Below are positions 16,612 to 25,854 of a stretch of DNA of 64,000 bases, in pieces; the stretch's first letter is position 1; the number at the start of each line of letters is the position of its first letter. The notes beneath the pieces are model-generated. The model saw only the letters and a list, made by a program, of their open reading frames with translations. It did not search any database and was not told the origin of the DNA. The stretch is from Comamonas sp. GB3 AK4-5. Its GTDB lineage: Bacteria; Pseudomonadota; Gammaproteobacteria; Burkholderiales; Burkholderiaceae_C. A program made the position numbers and the translations under genes. The DNA lies in the NCBI RefSeq assembly GCF_041320665.1, contig NZ_CP166730.1:3968001-4032000 (forward strand), written 5' to 3'.

Positions 16612-16923
16612 ATGCGTACTGCGCTCTGGACCTGGATGGCCATCACGACCGTACTGGCCGGCTGCGCCAGCGGACCGCGCCCCAAACCCGCTGCCCCGGC
16701 CCCGCTGCAGCGCTGCAACGCCGCTGCCGCGCAATGGGCGGTAGGCAAGACCAATACCAGCCAGCATGTGGATGAAGCCCGTCGCCGCTCGGGCGCACTG
16801 ATGGCCCGTGTGCTGCGCGCCGACCAGCCCGGCAACCCGGCGGTCCCTCAGGTCGTCGATGTCGAGCGACTGAACCTGCAAGTCGATGCCACCGGCCGCA
16901 TCATTGCGGCCACCTGCGGCTAA
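16612..16923 (+). CDS. lipoprotein with I78-type peptidase-inhibitor domain
   Basis: 103 residues. The first 18 form a lipoprotein signal with lipobox LAGC and Cys18. The mature part has AAAQWAVGKT, ARRRSGALMARVL and VDVERLNLQVDATGRI ending in CG, the conserved pattern of the I78 (elastase-inhibitor-like) family: a C..A..VG start, an RR.SGA turn and a final D..G.I...CG. Members are thought to inhibit serine proteases, often reversibly. It would sit on a membrane facing the periplasm. The ATG is preceded by GAGAGAGGAA, a good ribosome-binding site. Neighbours give no further hint. Confidence 0.78.
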   Translation: MRTALWTWMAITTVLAGCASGPRPKPAAPAPLQRCNAAAAQWAVGKTNTSQHVDEARRRSGALMARVLRADQPGNPAVPQVVDVERLNLQVDATGRIIAATCG

Positions 16924-17032
16924 GCGCGTGTTGACGATCTCTACGCAACACCCTGCAAGCTGGAACCCCAGCCGTCACTGAAGAAGACCTGCTTCGGCAA
17001 TAGACGCGCAGCCAACCCCGCTGCGGACGGGC

Positions 17033-18286
17033 TCAGTTATCCGCAAGAAAAAGTTCTTGCAGATCACTCAAAAAATCAAAGCCACGCTCGGTAGGCTGCA
17101 CCCGGGCCATGTCCCGCTGAATCAAGCCCTTTCGCTCGGCCTCTTCCAAAGCGGTACGGATGGAGCTGATGGGCAGGCCCGTGCGGTCCAGATAGTCCTG
17201 GATGGCAAAGCCGCCGCGCAAACGCAGGGCATTGAGCATGTACTCAAACGGCAGGTCCTTGCGGCGCACATCCTCATCGCTGGCCAGGGCGTGACCGGCC
17301 AGGGCCGCATCCATATAGCGCTGGGGGTCGCGGATTTTCGCCTGGCGCACGATGCGGTGGGCAAAGCTCAGCTTGCCGTGGGCACCGGCACCAATGCCCA
17401 GGTAATCACCAAACTGCCAGTAGTTGGTGTTGTGAAAACACTGGTGGCCTTCTTTGGCGTAGGCCGAGATTTCATAGCGCTGCATGCCCGCCGCACCGGT
17501 CATGGCGGTGATGCGGTCCAACATGTCGTAGGCCTGATCGTCCTCGGGCACCAGGGGAGGGTACTTGGCGAAGTAGGTATTGGGCTCGATGGTGAGGTGG
17601 TAGATGGAGATATGCGGCGGCGCAAAGGACAGCGCGGTCTCCAGATCGCGCACCAGGTCCTGCTCGGTCTGGCCGGGCAGGGCATACATGATGTCCAGAT
17701 TGAAGGTCTCGAAGGCGCTGGCCGCCTCTTCCACAGCCGCACGCGCTTGGTCGCCGCTGTGCACCCGGCCTATGGCGGTCAAAAAGCGGTCGTCAAAGCT
17801 CTGCACACCAATGGACAACCGGCTCACCCCGGCCTGGCGGAAGGCGCGAAAACGGTCCTTCTCGAAGGTGCCGGGGTTGGCTTCCAGCGTGATCTCGCAG
17901 TCCGGCTCCATGCGCAAACGTGCACGCAGGCCACCAATCAACTGGTCTATGGCCTCGGGGCTGAACAGACTGGGCGTGCCACCACCGATGAAGACACTGT
18001 GCACGGTGCGGCCCCAAATCAGCGGCAGGCTGGCCTCCAGATCGGCCATCAGCGCATCCAGATAGCGCTGCTCGGGAAAGCCGCGCGCACCGCCCTGGCC
18101 CTGGAATTCATGCGAGTTGAAGTCGCAATACGGGCATTTCTTGAGGCACCAGGGCAGGTGGATGTACAGCGACAGCGGTGGCAGCGCAGGCAGGCCCAGC
18201 AGGCCGGCGCGCATATAGTGCTGCACGTCCTTGGGCGCCTGGCCCAGCTGGGGCTCGCTGCCCACGGGGTGAAGAGGAATGCTCAT
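17033..18286 (-). CDS. hemW: radical SAM family heme chaperone HemW
   Basis: 417 residues. The motif PWCLKKCPYCDFNSH contains the cluster cysteines Cys47, Cys51 and Cys54; GGGTPSL, LEANPGT, SIGVQSFD and DIMYALPGQT follow in the order expected for HemW, and a HemN C-terminal winged domain ends the protein. HemW was long annotated as coproporphyrinogen III oxidase; characterised members instead bind heme and deliver it to respiratory enzymes. The start at 18286 leaves about 35 residues ahead of the barrel. rdgB lies immediately upstream with a 20-bp gap, the same pairing seen in many proteobacteria, so the two are probably co-transcribed. Confidence 0.92.
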   Translation of the reverse strand: MSIPLHPVGSEPQLGQAPKDVQHYMRAGLLGLPALPPLSLYIHLPWCLKKCPYCDFNSHEFQGQGGARGFPEQRYLDALMADLEASLPLIWGRTVHSVFIGGGTPSLFSPEAIDQLIGGLRARLRMEPDCEITLEANPGTFEKDRFRAFRQAGVSRLSIGVQSFDDRFLTAIGRVHSGDQARAAVEEAASAFETFNLDIMYALPGQTEQDLVRDLETALSFAPPHISIYHLTIEPNTYFAKYPPLVPEDDQAYDMLDRITAMTGAAGMQRYEISAYAKEGHQCFHNTNYWQFGDYLGIGAGAHGKLSFAHRIVRQAKIRDPQRYMDAALAGHALASDEDVRRKDLPFEYMLNALRLRGGFAIQDYLDRTGLPISSIRTALEEAERKGLIQRDMARVQPTERGFDFLSDLQELFLADN

Positions 18287-18306
18287 GGAAGTGCGCCGCG
18301 CTCTGG

Positions 18307-18912
18307 TCAGGCTGCCAACCAGCTGTTTTTCAGCAACTCCATCATGGCCTTGGTGCTGCGGCCACGGTGGCTGTGGTCGTTCTTGAAGGCCGGGTCCATT
18401 TCGGCAAAGGTCTTGCCCTGCTCGGGAATGAGCAGCACCGGGTCGAAACCAAAGCCGTTGCTGCCTCGGCGCTCGGTGGCGATTTCCACGCGCACCCGGC
18501 CCACGGCAATCAGGGGCTCGGGGTCTTTGGGCGAACGCACGCCCACCAGGGTGCTGACCATGGCGGCGCGGCGGTTGGTCTCGCTGGCCATGTTCTGCAG
18601 CAGCGCCGTCACATTGTTGGCATCGCTTTTTTCCATGCCGAACTGGGTGCAGTAATACGCCGTGTCCACGCCAGGCAGGCCGCCAAAGGCGTCTACGCAC
18701 AGACCTGCGTCGTCGGCAATGGCCGGCAGGCCGCTTTTCTCGGCGGCAAAGCGGGCCTTGGACAAGGCGTTTTCCACAAAGGTGCCAAAGGGCTCGGGGG
18801 CTTCGCCTTCAAACAGGTCGCCCTGGCAGATCAGCTCCACGCCCAGGGGCGCGAACATGGATTGCAACTCGGCCAGCTTGCCGCGGTTGTTGGAGGCGAG
18901 AACGATTTTCAT
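18307..18912 (-). CDS. rdgB: RdgB/HAM1 non-canonical purine NTP pyrophosphatase
   Basis: 201 residues from the ATG at 18912, which yields the usual MKIVLASNN start; an in-frame ATG 18 bp upstream is less typical. Family motifs are SNNRGKLAEL, FVENALSKAR, AIADDAGLCVDA and GFGFDPVL near the C-terminal third, with HRG before the last helix. The enzyme hydrolyses dITP, dXTP and ITP to monophosphates, keeping deaminated purines out of DNA and RNA. It is cytoplasmic and works as a dimer. It precedes hemW by 20 bp. Confidence 0.94.
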   Translation of the reverse strand: MKIVLASNNRGKLAELQSMFAPLGVELICQGDLFEGEAPEPFGTFVENALSKARFAAEKSGLPAIADDAGLCVDAFGGLPGVDTAYYCTQFGMEKSDANNVTALLQNMASETNRRAAMVSTLVGVRSPKDPEPLIAVGRVRVEIATERRGSNGFGFDPVLLIPEQGKTFAEMDPAFKNDHSHRGRSTKAMMELLKNSWLAA

Positions 18913-19275
18913 GGTCAAAAGTGCGCTCAAGCACAGCAGATGTGCGCGAGAAGCTATGAATCAAGGAGTCTGAAACACCTGGCACCACGCTGCGTGGCCA
19001 CCCGGCACAGCCCGCCAGTGTCGCCCATTGCACAAGGCCTTGCAGGCTGCCACGGCACCACAGAGCACAGGCCTTGGCACCCATGGGCGCAGGCTGCCCA
19101 GAGCGCGTAAAGACAGGGTCGGGCGGGGTGGCAGCTTGCCGGCAGGCTCTGCCAAGACAGGGCTTGCAGAGGCGTCTATAGGCCCCATCCAGTAGACATT
19201 TGTGCAGCTACTTATCAGGGATAGGACTAAAGCCGGATAATTGCAGATATTCGCAAGCAACCAATGAAAAGTCCG
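18913..19275. other. 363-bp divergent intergenic region
   Basis: Separates rdgB (minus) from yicC (plus). A GATAAT hexamer at about 19236 could be a -10 box for yicC, but no convincing -35 pairs with it. No repeat or small gene is seen. Confidence 0.4.
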
Positions 19276-20184
19276 ATGGCAGTTTACAGCATGACCGGTT
19301 ACGCCAGCGCCCAGCACGCCAGCGGTGCGGACGCAGGGGAAACGTCCTCGCACAACATCCGTTTGGGACTGGAGATTCGTTCGGTCAACAGCCGGTTTCT
19401 GGACCTCACCTTCCGCCTTCCCGACGAGCTGCGGGCCCAAGAACCTGCCCTGCGCGCCCTGCTGACGGCCAAGCTCAAGCGCGGCAAGGTGGAAGTGCGC
19501 GCCGCCATCGACCAAGATGCTGCATCCAGCCTGCCCCAGCCTTCGCCCGCGCTGCTGCAGCGTCTGGTGTCGCTGCAGGATCAGGTGCAAGCCTGGCTGC
19601 CCAAAGCCAATGGCCTGTCGGTCTCCGACGCCTTGCGCCTGTGCGGCCAAGGCCCCAGCAGTGCCGCCAACTGGTCCGAGATTGCCCCGGCCCTGGCCGA
19701 ACAGGCCCTGACCGAGCTGCTGGCCGCACGTGAACGCGAAGGCAAGCGCCTGGCCCAGATGCTGCGCGATCGCATCCAGCAGCTGCGCGCCCTGGCTACG
19801 CAAGCCGGCCCTCTGGTGCCCCAACTGGTAGAACAGCAGCGCCAGCGCTTTCTGGAGCGCTGGCAGGAAGCCATGGGTCTGGCCGAAGGCCAGGTAACGC
19901 CCGAAGCCGCCCAGGACCGCGCCCTGACCGAAGCCACGGCCTTTGCCATCCGCATTGACGTGGCCGAAGAGATCACCCGCCTGGACTCGCACCTGGATGA
20001 GGTCGAGCGCCTGCTGAAAAAGGGTGGCGACATCGGCAAGCGCCTGGATTTCCTGATCCAGGAAATGCACCGCGAAGCCAACACCCTGGGCTCCAAATCC
20101 GCCGCGATGGAGCTGACCCGCATCAGCGTGGACATGAAGGTCCTGATCGAGCAAATGCGCGAGCAGGTCCAGAACATCGAATAA
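19276..20184 (+). CDS. yicC: YicC-family endoribonuclease
   Basis: About 302 residues. It begins MAVYSMTGYASAQ, the near-universal start of YicC proteins, so the ATG at 19276 is chosen over the ATG 12 bp upstream; neither has a strong ribosome-binding site. The C-terminal DUF1732 part has VAEEITRLDSHLDEVERLL and GKRLDFLIQEMHREANTLGSK. E. coli YicC is a ring-shaped endoribonuclease that affects small RNA turnover. Linkage to gmk and rpoZ is typical of proteobacteria. A terminator lies between this gene and gmk. Confidence 0.92.
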   Translation: MAVYSMTGYASAQHASGADAGETSSHNIRLGLEIRSVNSRFLDLTFRLPDELRAQEPALRALLTAKLKRGKVEVRAAIDQDAASSLPQPSPALLQRLVSLQDQVQAWLPKANGLSVSDALRLCGQGPSSAANWSEIAPALAEQALTELLAAREREGKRLAQMLRDRIQQLRALATQAGPLVPQLVEQQRQRFLERWQEAMGLAEGQVTPEAAQDRALTEATAFAIRIDVAEEITRLDSHLDEVERLLKKGGDIGKRLDFLIQEMHREANTLGSKSAAMELTRISVDMKVLIEQMREQVQNIE

Positions 20185-20197
20185 ACCGATACCACCA

Positions 20198-20218
20198 GGG
20201 CGCGCAAGCGCCCTTTTT
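20198..20218 (+). terminator. rho-independent terminator after yicC
   Basis: GGGCGC-GCAA-GCGCCC followed by TTTTT, 13 bp after the yicC stop codon. Confidence 0.85.
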
Positions 20219-20268
20219 GTAAGCCCTTTTTTTCAAAGCCTTACCAGGCAACCCAACTCCGTAGAGCC

Positions 20269-20889
20269 ATGGAAACCCCAGGAAACCTCTTCGTCGTAGC
20301 AGCGCCCAGCGGCGCCGGCAAATCCAGTCTTGTCAAAGCCCTGCGCTCCTTCGATGCGCGCGTCTACCCCTCGGTCTCGCACACCACGCGTGCACCCCGC
20401 GGCCAGGAAAAACACGGGCGCGAGTACTACTTCGCCTCTGAATCCGAATTCGATGCCATGGTGGCCAACAACGCCTTCGTGGAATGGGCCAATGTGCACA
20501 GCAAGCGCTATGGCACCTCCAAGAAAGGCATCCAAGACCGCCTGGCCAAGGGCGAGGATGTGTTGCTGGAAATCGACTACCAGGGCGCCTTGCAGGTGCG
20601 TGCCGCCTTTTCGCAGGCCGTGCTGATCTTCATCCTCCCTCCCAGCTGGGAAGAGCTGCGTTCACGCCTGGAAAACCGGGGCGAAGATGCGCCCGAGGTG
20701 ATCGAGCTGCGCATGAAAAACGCCGAAAAAGAGATGGCCCAGGTGGAAAAGTTCGACTTCGTTATAATCAACGAATTGTTCGAGAGTGCGCTTTTTGACC
20801 TGAAAGCGATCATCCACTCCCAGCGCCTGAAGTACGCCTCCCAGCGCCGCCTGCGGGCCGACGTCTTCGAGTCGCTCAATCTTTCCTGA
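20269..20889 (+). CDS. gmk: guanylate kinase
   Basis: 206 residues. The P-loop APSGAGKSS is at about residues 10-18. [19 protein letters not shown] forms the GMP-binding region, followed by [11 protein letters not shown] and the lid with [13 protein letters not shown]. The enzyme converts GMP and ATP to GDP and ADP in guanine nucleotide synthesis. It is followed after 23 bp by rpoZ and then spoT, a functional link in (p)ppGpp metabolism since GDP and GTP are the precursors of the alarmone. Confidence 0.96.
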   Translation: METPGNLFVVAAPSGAGKSSLVKALRSFDARVYPSVSHTTRAPRGQEKHGREYYFASESEFDAMVANNAFVEWANVHSKRYGTSKKGIQDRLAKGEDVLLEIDYQGALQVRAAFSQAVLIFILPPSWEELRSRLENRGEDAPEVIELRMKNAEKEMAQVEKFDFVIINELFESALFDLKAIIHSQRLKYASQRRLRADVFESLNLS

Positions 20890-20912
20890 ATTGCATCCCC
20901 TGGAGAAACCCG

Positions 20913-21116
20913 ATGGCACGCATCACCGTTGAAGACTGCCTGGAGCAGATCCCCAACCGCTTCCAGCTCGTGCTGGCAGCCACCTACCGCGCCCGCATGC
21001 TCAGCCAAGGCCACACCCCCAAGGTGGAGTGCCAGAACAAGCCTGCCGTGACCGCCCTGCGCGAAATCGCCGAAGGCAAGGTGGGCCTGGAAATGCTCAA
21101 AAAAGTACCAGGCTGA
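20913..21116 (+). CDS. rpoZ: RNA polymerase omega subunit
   Basis: 67 residues with the family start [20 protein letters not shown], then [19 protein letters not shown]. Omega helps assemble RNA polymerase and forms part of the ppGpp-binding site. The ATG has GGAGAAA upstream. It lies between gmk and spoT, with a terminator after it. Confidence 0.96.
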   Translation: MARITVEDCLEQIPNRFQLVLAATYRARMLSQGHTPKVECQNKPAVTALREIAEGKVGLEMLKKVPG

Positions 21117-21162
21117 AATCTGGGCTGATATTTTGCAGCACAGCGTTTCCGCTGGACAATAG

Positions 21163-21187
21163 AAGCACCGTATCCCGGTGCTTTTTT
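21163..21187 (+). terminator. rho-independent terminator after rpoZ
   Basis: AAGCACCG-TATC-CCGGTGCTT followed by a run of T residues interrupted by one C. It would separate gmk-rpoZ from spoT at least in part. Confidence 0.8.
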
Positions 21188-21229
21188 CTTTCTCTCCGCG
21201 GAATATGCTGACCGCGCTACATTTGAGAC

Positions 21230-23497
21230 ATGAACGCGGCCCTACCTTCGTCACACGCTACTGATTCTGCCACTGCCCTCCCCTCAGAGACGGGCAGCGG
21301 CAAACCCACGGCCTTGGAGGTTTCGACCGCGCATTTCGCGCAGCTGCTAGAGCGCTTGCAGTACATGGACGCCGCCAGCATTGCCCAGGTCACGGAGGCA
21401 TGGCGCTATGCAGACCAGGCCCACACAGACCAGTGGCGCAGCAGCGGTGACCCCTACATCACCCACCCGATTGCCGTCACCGCCATCTGTGCCAACTGGA
21501 AGCTCGATGCCCCGGCCCTGATGGCGGCACTGCTGCACGACTCCATGGAAGACTGCGGCATCACCAAGGATGATCTGCAGGAACGCTTTGGCGAAGCCGT
21601 GGCCGAGCTGGTGGATGGCTTGACCAAGCTGGACAAGCTGCAGTTCAACACCCGCGAAGAAAACCAGGCCGAGTCCTTCCGCAAGATGCTGCTGGCCATG
21701 GCGCGCGATGTGCGCGTCATCCTCATCAAGCTGGCGGACCGCACCCACAATATGCGCACCATGGGCGATATGCCGCGCAGCAAATGGGGGCGCATCTCGT
21801 CCGAGACGCTGGAAATCTACGCCCCCATTGCCCATCGCCTGGGGCTGAACCAGACCTACCGCGAACTGCAGGACCTGGCCTTCCGCCACCTGTATCCCTG
21901 GCGCTACAACACACTGGACAAGGCCATTGCCAAGTCCCGCGCACGCCGTCGTGACCTGGTCCAGCGCGTGCAGAGCGACATCGACGCCGCCTTTGCCCGC
22001 ACCGGCATGCAGGTGCGGCTGATGGGGCGTGAAAGCACGCTGTATTCGCTCTATCAAAAGATGATCCGCCACGACCTGACCTTTGCCCAGGTCACGGACA
22101 TCTATGGCTTTCGCGTGGTCGTGCCCAGCGTCATCGACTGCTACACGGCACTGGGCGTGCTGCACCAGCTCTACAAGCCGGTGCCCAACAAGTTCAAAGA
22201 CCATATCGCCATTGCCAAGAACAACGGCTACCAGTCGCTGCACACCACCCTGGTCGGCCCCTCGGGCGTGAGCGTGGAATTCCAGATCCGCACCGAGCAG
22301 ATGCACATCGTGGCCGAGGCCGGTGTGGCCGCGCACTGGCTGTACAAGGCCCAGGCCGGCGCAGATGCCAACCTGAACACCAAGTGGCTGCAGTCGCTGC
22401 TGGACATCCAGAACGAGAACAGCGACGCCACCGAGTTCTGGGACCATGTCAAGGTCGACCTGTTCCCCGACTCCATCTATGTGTTCACGCCCAAGAGCAA
22501 GATCTTGGCCATGCCGCGTGGCGCCACCGTGGTGGACTTTGCCTACGCCATCCACAGCAACATCGGCAACCATGTCACGGCCGCCCTGGTGAATGGCGAA
22601 TATGTGGCGCTGCGTACCGAGCTCAAGAGCGGCGATGTGGTGGAGGTCATCACCTCCGAAGAAGCCAACCCCAATCCAGCATGGCTGGGCTTTGTCAAAA
22701 CCGGGCGGGCGCGCTCCAAGATCCGCCACCACCTGAAGAACATTGCCCAAACCGAGTCCATCGAGCTGGGCGAGAAGCTGCTGACCCAGTCGCTGCGCCA
22801 GGAAGGCATTGCCGCCCTGCCCGATCTCTCGGAAAGCAACCAGGCGCTGTGGGACGAGGTGCTGCACAAGACCGGCAACCGCAGCCATGCCGAGCTGCTG
22901 GCCGACATTGGCATGGGCCGGCGCATTGCCAGCCTGGTGGCCAGCCAGATCATGGCCCAGCTCTCCACCCACGGACAGCGGCCCGATGCCCTGCTGCTGA
23001 CCCAGGAGCGCTTTGCCGCCAAGGACAAGCTCAGCCAGGGCACGGTGATGCTGGACAACCCCAACACTGCCTCCATCCGTTATGCGCATTGCTGCAGGCC
23101 AGTGCCGGGCGACCCGATTCTGGGCTATCTGGGCCGCGGCGAAGGCCTGATGGTGCACCACGCCCTGTGCGCTACTGCCAAACGCCTGCAGGCCAAGGAC
23201 CCTGACCGCTTCATCTCTGTGGAGTGGAGCGACGAAAGCCGCCAGCACCTGTTTGAGAGCGGCATTGTGCTCACCATCAAGAACAGCAAGGGCGTGCTGG
23301 CACGCGTGGCTGGCGAACTGGCCTCGCTGAACGTGGACATCCGCCATGTGGACATGGACGACGAGGCCGCCATGGAGACCACCGACCTGCGCTTCATCAT
23401 CTCGGTACACCACCTGGAGCAACTGGAAGCGTCGCTGCGCAATCTGCGCCGCATTCCCACCGTGGTGCGTGCCACGCGCATTCTGGCGCAAGACTAG
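21230..23497 (+). CDS. spoT: bifunctional (p)ppGpp synthetase/hydrolase SpoT
   Basis: 755 residues with the long Rel/SpoT layout. The HD hydrolase domain (about 65-220) carries YITHPIAV and LLHDSMED. The synthetase domain follows, with TDIYGFRVVVPS near residue 290 and the KNNGYQSLHTT loop. A TGS domain starts near DSIYVFTPKSKI (about 413) and an ACT domain ends the protein (about 680-755). The intact HD motif supports a bifunctional SpoT rather than a synthetase-only RelA. The enzyme sets the alarmone level in response to starvation. The visible Shine-Dalgarno sequence is weak. The position after rpoZ is standard. Confidence 0.95.
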   Translation: MNAALPSSHATDSATALPSETGSGKPTALEVSTAHFAQLLERLQYMDAASIAQVTEAWRYADQAHTDQWRSSGDPYITHPIAVTAICANWKLDAPALMAALLHDSMEDCGITKDDLQERFGEAVAELVDGLTKLDKLQFNTREENQAESFRKMLLAMARDVRVILIKLADRTHNMRTMGDMPRSKWGRISSETLEIYAPIAHRLGLNQTYRELQDLAFRHLYPWRYNTLDKAIAKSRARRRDLVQRVQSDIDAAFARTGMQVRLMGRESTLYSLYQKMIRHDLTFAQVTDIYGFRVVVPSVIDCYTALGVLHQLYKPVPNKFKDHIAIAKNNGYQSLHTTLVGPSGVSVEFQIRTEQMHIVAEAGVAAHWLYKAQAGADANLNTKWLQSLLDIQNENSDATEFWDHVKVDLFPDSIYVFTPKSKILAMPRGATVVDFAYAIHSNIGNHVTAALVNGEYVALRTELKSGDVVEVITSEEANPNPAWLGFVKTGRARSKIRHHLKNIAQTESIELGEKLLTQSLRQEGIAALPDLSESNQALWDEVLHKTGNRSHAELLADIGMGRRIASLVASQIMAQLSTHGQRPDALLLTQERFAAKDKLSQGTVMLDNPNTASIRYAHCCRPVPGDPILGYLGRGEGLMVHHALCATAKRLQAKDPDRFISVEWSDESRQHLFESGIVLTIKNSKGVLARVAGELASLNVDIRHVDMDDEAAMETTDLRFIISVHHLEQLEASLRNLRRIPTVVRATRILAQD

Positions 23498-23765
23498 CCA
23501 CCTCCTTCTCCCACCAGGGAGACGACAGCAGCGAGCAGTGCGGCCGGCGCAGGTTCTTGTGCGCGGCCCCTGGCCTGGGCTGCACCGGTTTGGTGTGCCT
23601 GGCCCTCACGCACTTGGGGGAGAAAAGCACAGCCTTTGCGGGCTGCCCCTGGCTTGGGCCGGCGCGACAAGATACAGCGCTGATTTTCCGCTTCTGCAGC
23701 TCCAGCAGGGCATCCAGGCCTCTGTCCGGCAAGCACACCGCTGCCAGTGCTGGTATACCTAGCGC
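23498..23765. other. 268-bp intergenic region with a degenerate R2 trace
   Basis: At about 23503-23560 a run CACCAGGGAGACGACAGCAG resembles a decayed edge of R2. Otherwise nothing recognisable is present before the phospholipase D gene. Confidence 0.3.
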
Positions 23766-25649
23766 ATGCTGCAATCAGCCTCCATGCTCCAGCCCCTGCC
23801 CCAACCGCCTCTTTGCGCACGCACCGGCCACCCCACAGTCTCTCTCTTTTTTGCAGCGCACTGGCGGCGCTGGCTGGCCTCGTTGGCCTTGCTGTGTACC
23901 AGCCTGTGGCTGGCGGGCTGTGCGGGTCTGCCCGCCCATGTCCAGCGCACACCCTCCACGGCCTTGTCTCAGCCGGAGCAGACCGCCTTGGGCAAGATGG
24001 TGGCCGCACAGCGCATCCAGGCCAAAACGCCCTACCACTCTGGCTTTGTGCTGCTGGGCGGAGCCGAAGCTGCCTATACCGGTCGCCTCGCACTGATCCA
24101 GGCCGCACAAAAGACGCTGGACATCCAGTACTACGCCATCCATGCCGACGCCAGCACGGCCAAGCTGCTGCAGGAGATCGCACGGGCCGCAGGGCGCGGG
24201 GTACGCGTGCGCATTCTGCTGGATGACTTTCACAGCGCAGGCAAGGATGCGCAGGTCATGCGCATGGCCTTTGTCCCCGGTGTGGAAATGCGCATGTTCA
24301 ACCCGGTGATGGGGGCACGCAGCTCACCGCCGCTGCGTGCACTGAGCACGCTGACCGACTTCTCCCGCGCCCAGCAGCGCATGCACAACAAGCAGCTGAT
24401 TGCCGACAACATGGTGGGCATTGCCGGCGGCCGCAATCTGGGCGATGCCTATTTCGATGCGCTGGACAGCGACAACTTCATTGACCTGGACATCCTGGCC
24501 GCCGGCGCCGTGGTGCGCCAGCTCTCACGCAGCTTCGACAGCTATTGGAACAATGCGCGTGCCTACCCTGTGGAGTCCCTGCTCAGCCTGTCCGAGCTGG
24601 ATGCCATGCTCAGCCCCGAGCAACAGGCTCGCATGCAGGCCCACCATAGCCGGAGCGAGCCCAATCCCCGCCAGGCCGAACAGGCCGCCACCCAACAGGC
24701 ATTGCTGGCCTTGCCCCCCATGGTGCTGGAAAGCGCGCCCTGGATCTGGGCACCCGGCCTGGTGCTGGCCGACCAGCCCGCCAAGATCGCCCTGCCCTCA
24801 GACAACGAAGCCCCTGCGGCCGATGCCCTGGCCGAAGCCGAAGCCGAAGCCGCAGCCGCAGCCGCAGCCGCAGCCGCAGCCGAGCCTGCCCCGCTGATAC
24901 AGACCAGTCCCGCCAGCCGCCGCCAGGCTGCATCTACCAACGCCGGCACAGGCAGCCAGCAGGCCTTGCGCCGGGTGCTGGCCCCCATGGATGCGCAAAG
25001 CAATGTGGTCGACGGGCTGTTGACCCTGGTCGACCTGGCACGCAGCAAGCTGCTCATCGTTTCGCCCTATTTCGTACCGGGCGCCGACATGAAGGCGGCC
25101 TTCGCCCGCGCCCTCGCCCGCGGTGTGCAGGTCCGCATCCTGACCAACTCCCTGGCCTCCAACGATGCGCCGCTGGCCCATGCCGGCTACGCCCGCCACC
25201 GCAAGGAGCTGCTGGCCATGGGGGTGCAGCTGTATGAGCTGCGCAGCCTGCAAACAGGTGATCAGCACTCCACCCTGCGCGGGGCCGCCAGCCAGGTCAA
25301 TGGTGCCAGCGGTGCCTCCCGCGCCATGCTGCATAGCAAGCTGATGGTGGTGGACGAGCAACTCACCATCGTGGGCTCCATGAATCTGGACATGCGCTCC
25401 CAGCTGCAGAACACCGAAATCGCCCTGCTGGTGGCATCGCGCAAGCTGTCCGGGCAGGCGCAGCGCCACATCAGCGCCACCCTGGCCGAAAGCGCCTGGC
25501 ATGTCACGCTGGGGGCCAACGGCAAGCTGCTGTGGCAGGCCCCGCCCGAGCGCGACTGGGGGGATCAGACCACCGAGCCCGATGCTAGCTTGCCGCTGCG
25601 CATGATGATTCACCTCATTGGCCCGTTAGCCCCCGACCACCTGCTGTAA
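23766..25649 (+). CDS. phospholipase D / cardiolipin synthase C-type lipoprotein
   Basis: Up to 627 residues. Two HKD motifs are present: HNKQLIADN in the first half, with GGRNLGDAYF after it, and HSKLMVVDE in the second half, with GSMNLDMRSQ. This two-domain layout fits ClsC/YmdC cardiolipin synthases. WRRWLASLALLCTSLWLAGC forms a lipoprotein signal with a lipobox Cys at residue 52, which is late, so the real start may be further in. Between the catalytic halves lies an insert with an Ala/Glu tract encoded by hexanucleotide repeats (24826-24882). The enzyme should transfer phosphatidyl groups between membrane lipids. No ymdB-like partner is adjacent. Confidence 0.85.
   Translation: MLQSASMLQPLPQPPLCARTGHPTVSLFFAAHWRRWLASLALLCTSLWLAGCAGLPAHVQRTPSTALSQPEQTALGKMVAAQRIQAKTPYHSGFVLLGGAEAAYTGRLALIQAAQKTLDIQYYAIHADASTAKLLQEIARAAGRGVRVRILLDDFHSAGKDAQVMRMAFVPGVEMRMFNPVMGARSSPPLRALSTLTDFSRAQQRMHNKQLIADNMVGIAGGRNLGDAYFDALDSDNFIDLDILAAGAVVRQLSRSFDSYWNNARAYPVESLLSLSELDAMLSPEQQARMQAHHSRSEPNPRQAEQAATQQALLALPPMVLESAPWIWAPGLVLADQPAKIALPSDNEAPAADALAEAEAEAAAAAAAAAAAEPAPLIQTSPASRRQAASTNAGTGSQQALRRVLAPMDAQSNVVDGLLTLVDLARSKLLIVSPYFVPGADMKAAFARALARGVQVRILTNSLASNDAPLAHAGYARHRKELLAMGVQLYELRSLQTGDQHSTLRGAASQVNGASGASRAMLHSKLMVVDEQLTIVGSMNLDMRSQLQNTEIALLVASRKLSGQAQRHISATLAESAWHVTLGANGKLLWQAPPERDWGDQTTEPDASLPLRMMIHLIGPLAPDHLL
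24826..24882. repeat. tandem GCCGAA/GCCGCA hexanucleotide repeat
   Basis: About nine head-to-tail hexamers in the phospholipase D gene: three to four GCCGAA units followed by about five GCCGCA units, encoding Ala-Glu then poly-Ala. It lies in the linker between the two catalytic domains. Length changes by one unit would keep the frame. Confidence 0.85.
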
Positions 25650-25671
25650 ACACATTGTCCAGACGGCTTGG

Positions 25672-25836
25672 TGGTGCCTCTTTTGGAGGCGGCCATACAG
25701 CGCTTGATGCTTTGTTGCACGCCCTGGCCGTATGGAAATACTGTCTGCGGGCGCGCGTCGCGCCTCAAGCGCTGTCTGGCCGTTGTGGGGCGAAGGCAAA
25801 CGCCTTGCTATTTTTTCAGGCCCACTCCGGCCGGCG
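25672..25836 (+). repeat. R1 dispersed structured repeat, copy B
   Basis: The 95-nt core is at 25689-25783, with outer arms at 25689-25707 and 25765-25783. Relative to copy A one outer pair is C-G instead of T-A, one middle-stem pair is C-G instead of T-A, and the inner hairpin is GTAT-GGAA-ATAC instead of GTAC-CAAA-GTAC, so both sides of each stem changed together. It lies between the convergent phospholipase D and dusC genes and ends 18 bp before the dusC stop codon. Confidence 0.85.
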
Positions 25837-25854
25837 AACAACCGGGCTGCTGCT

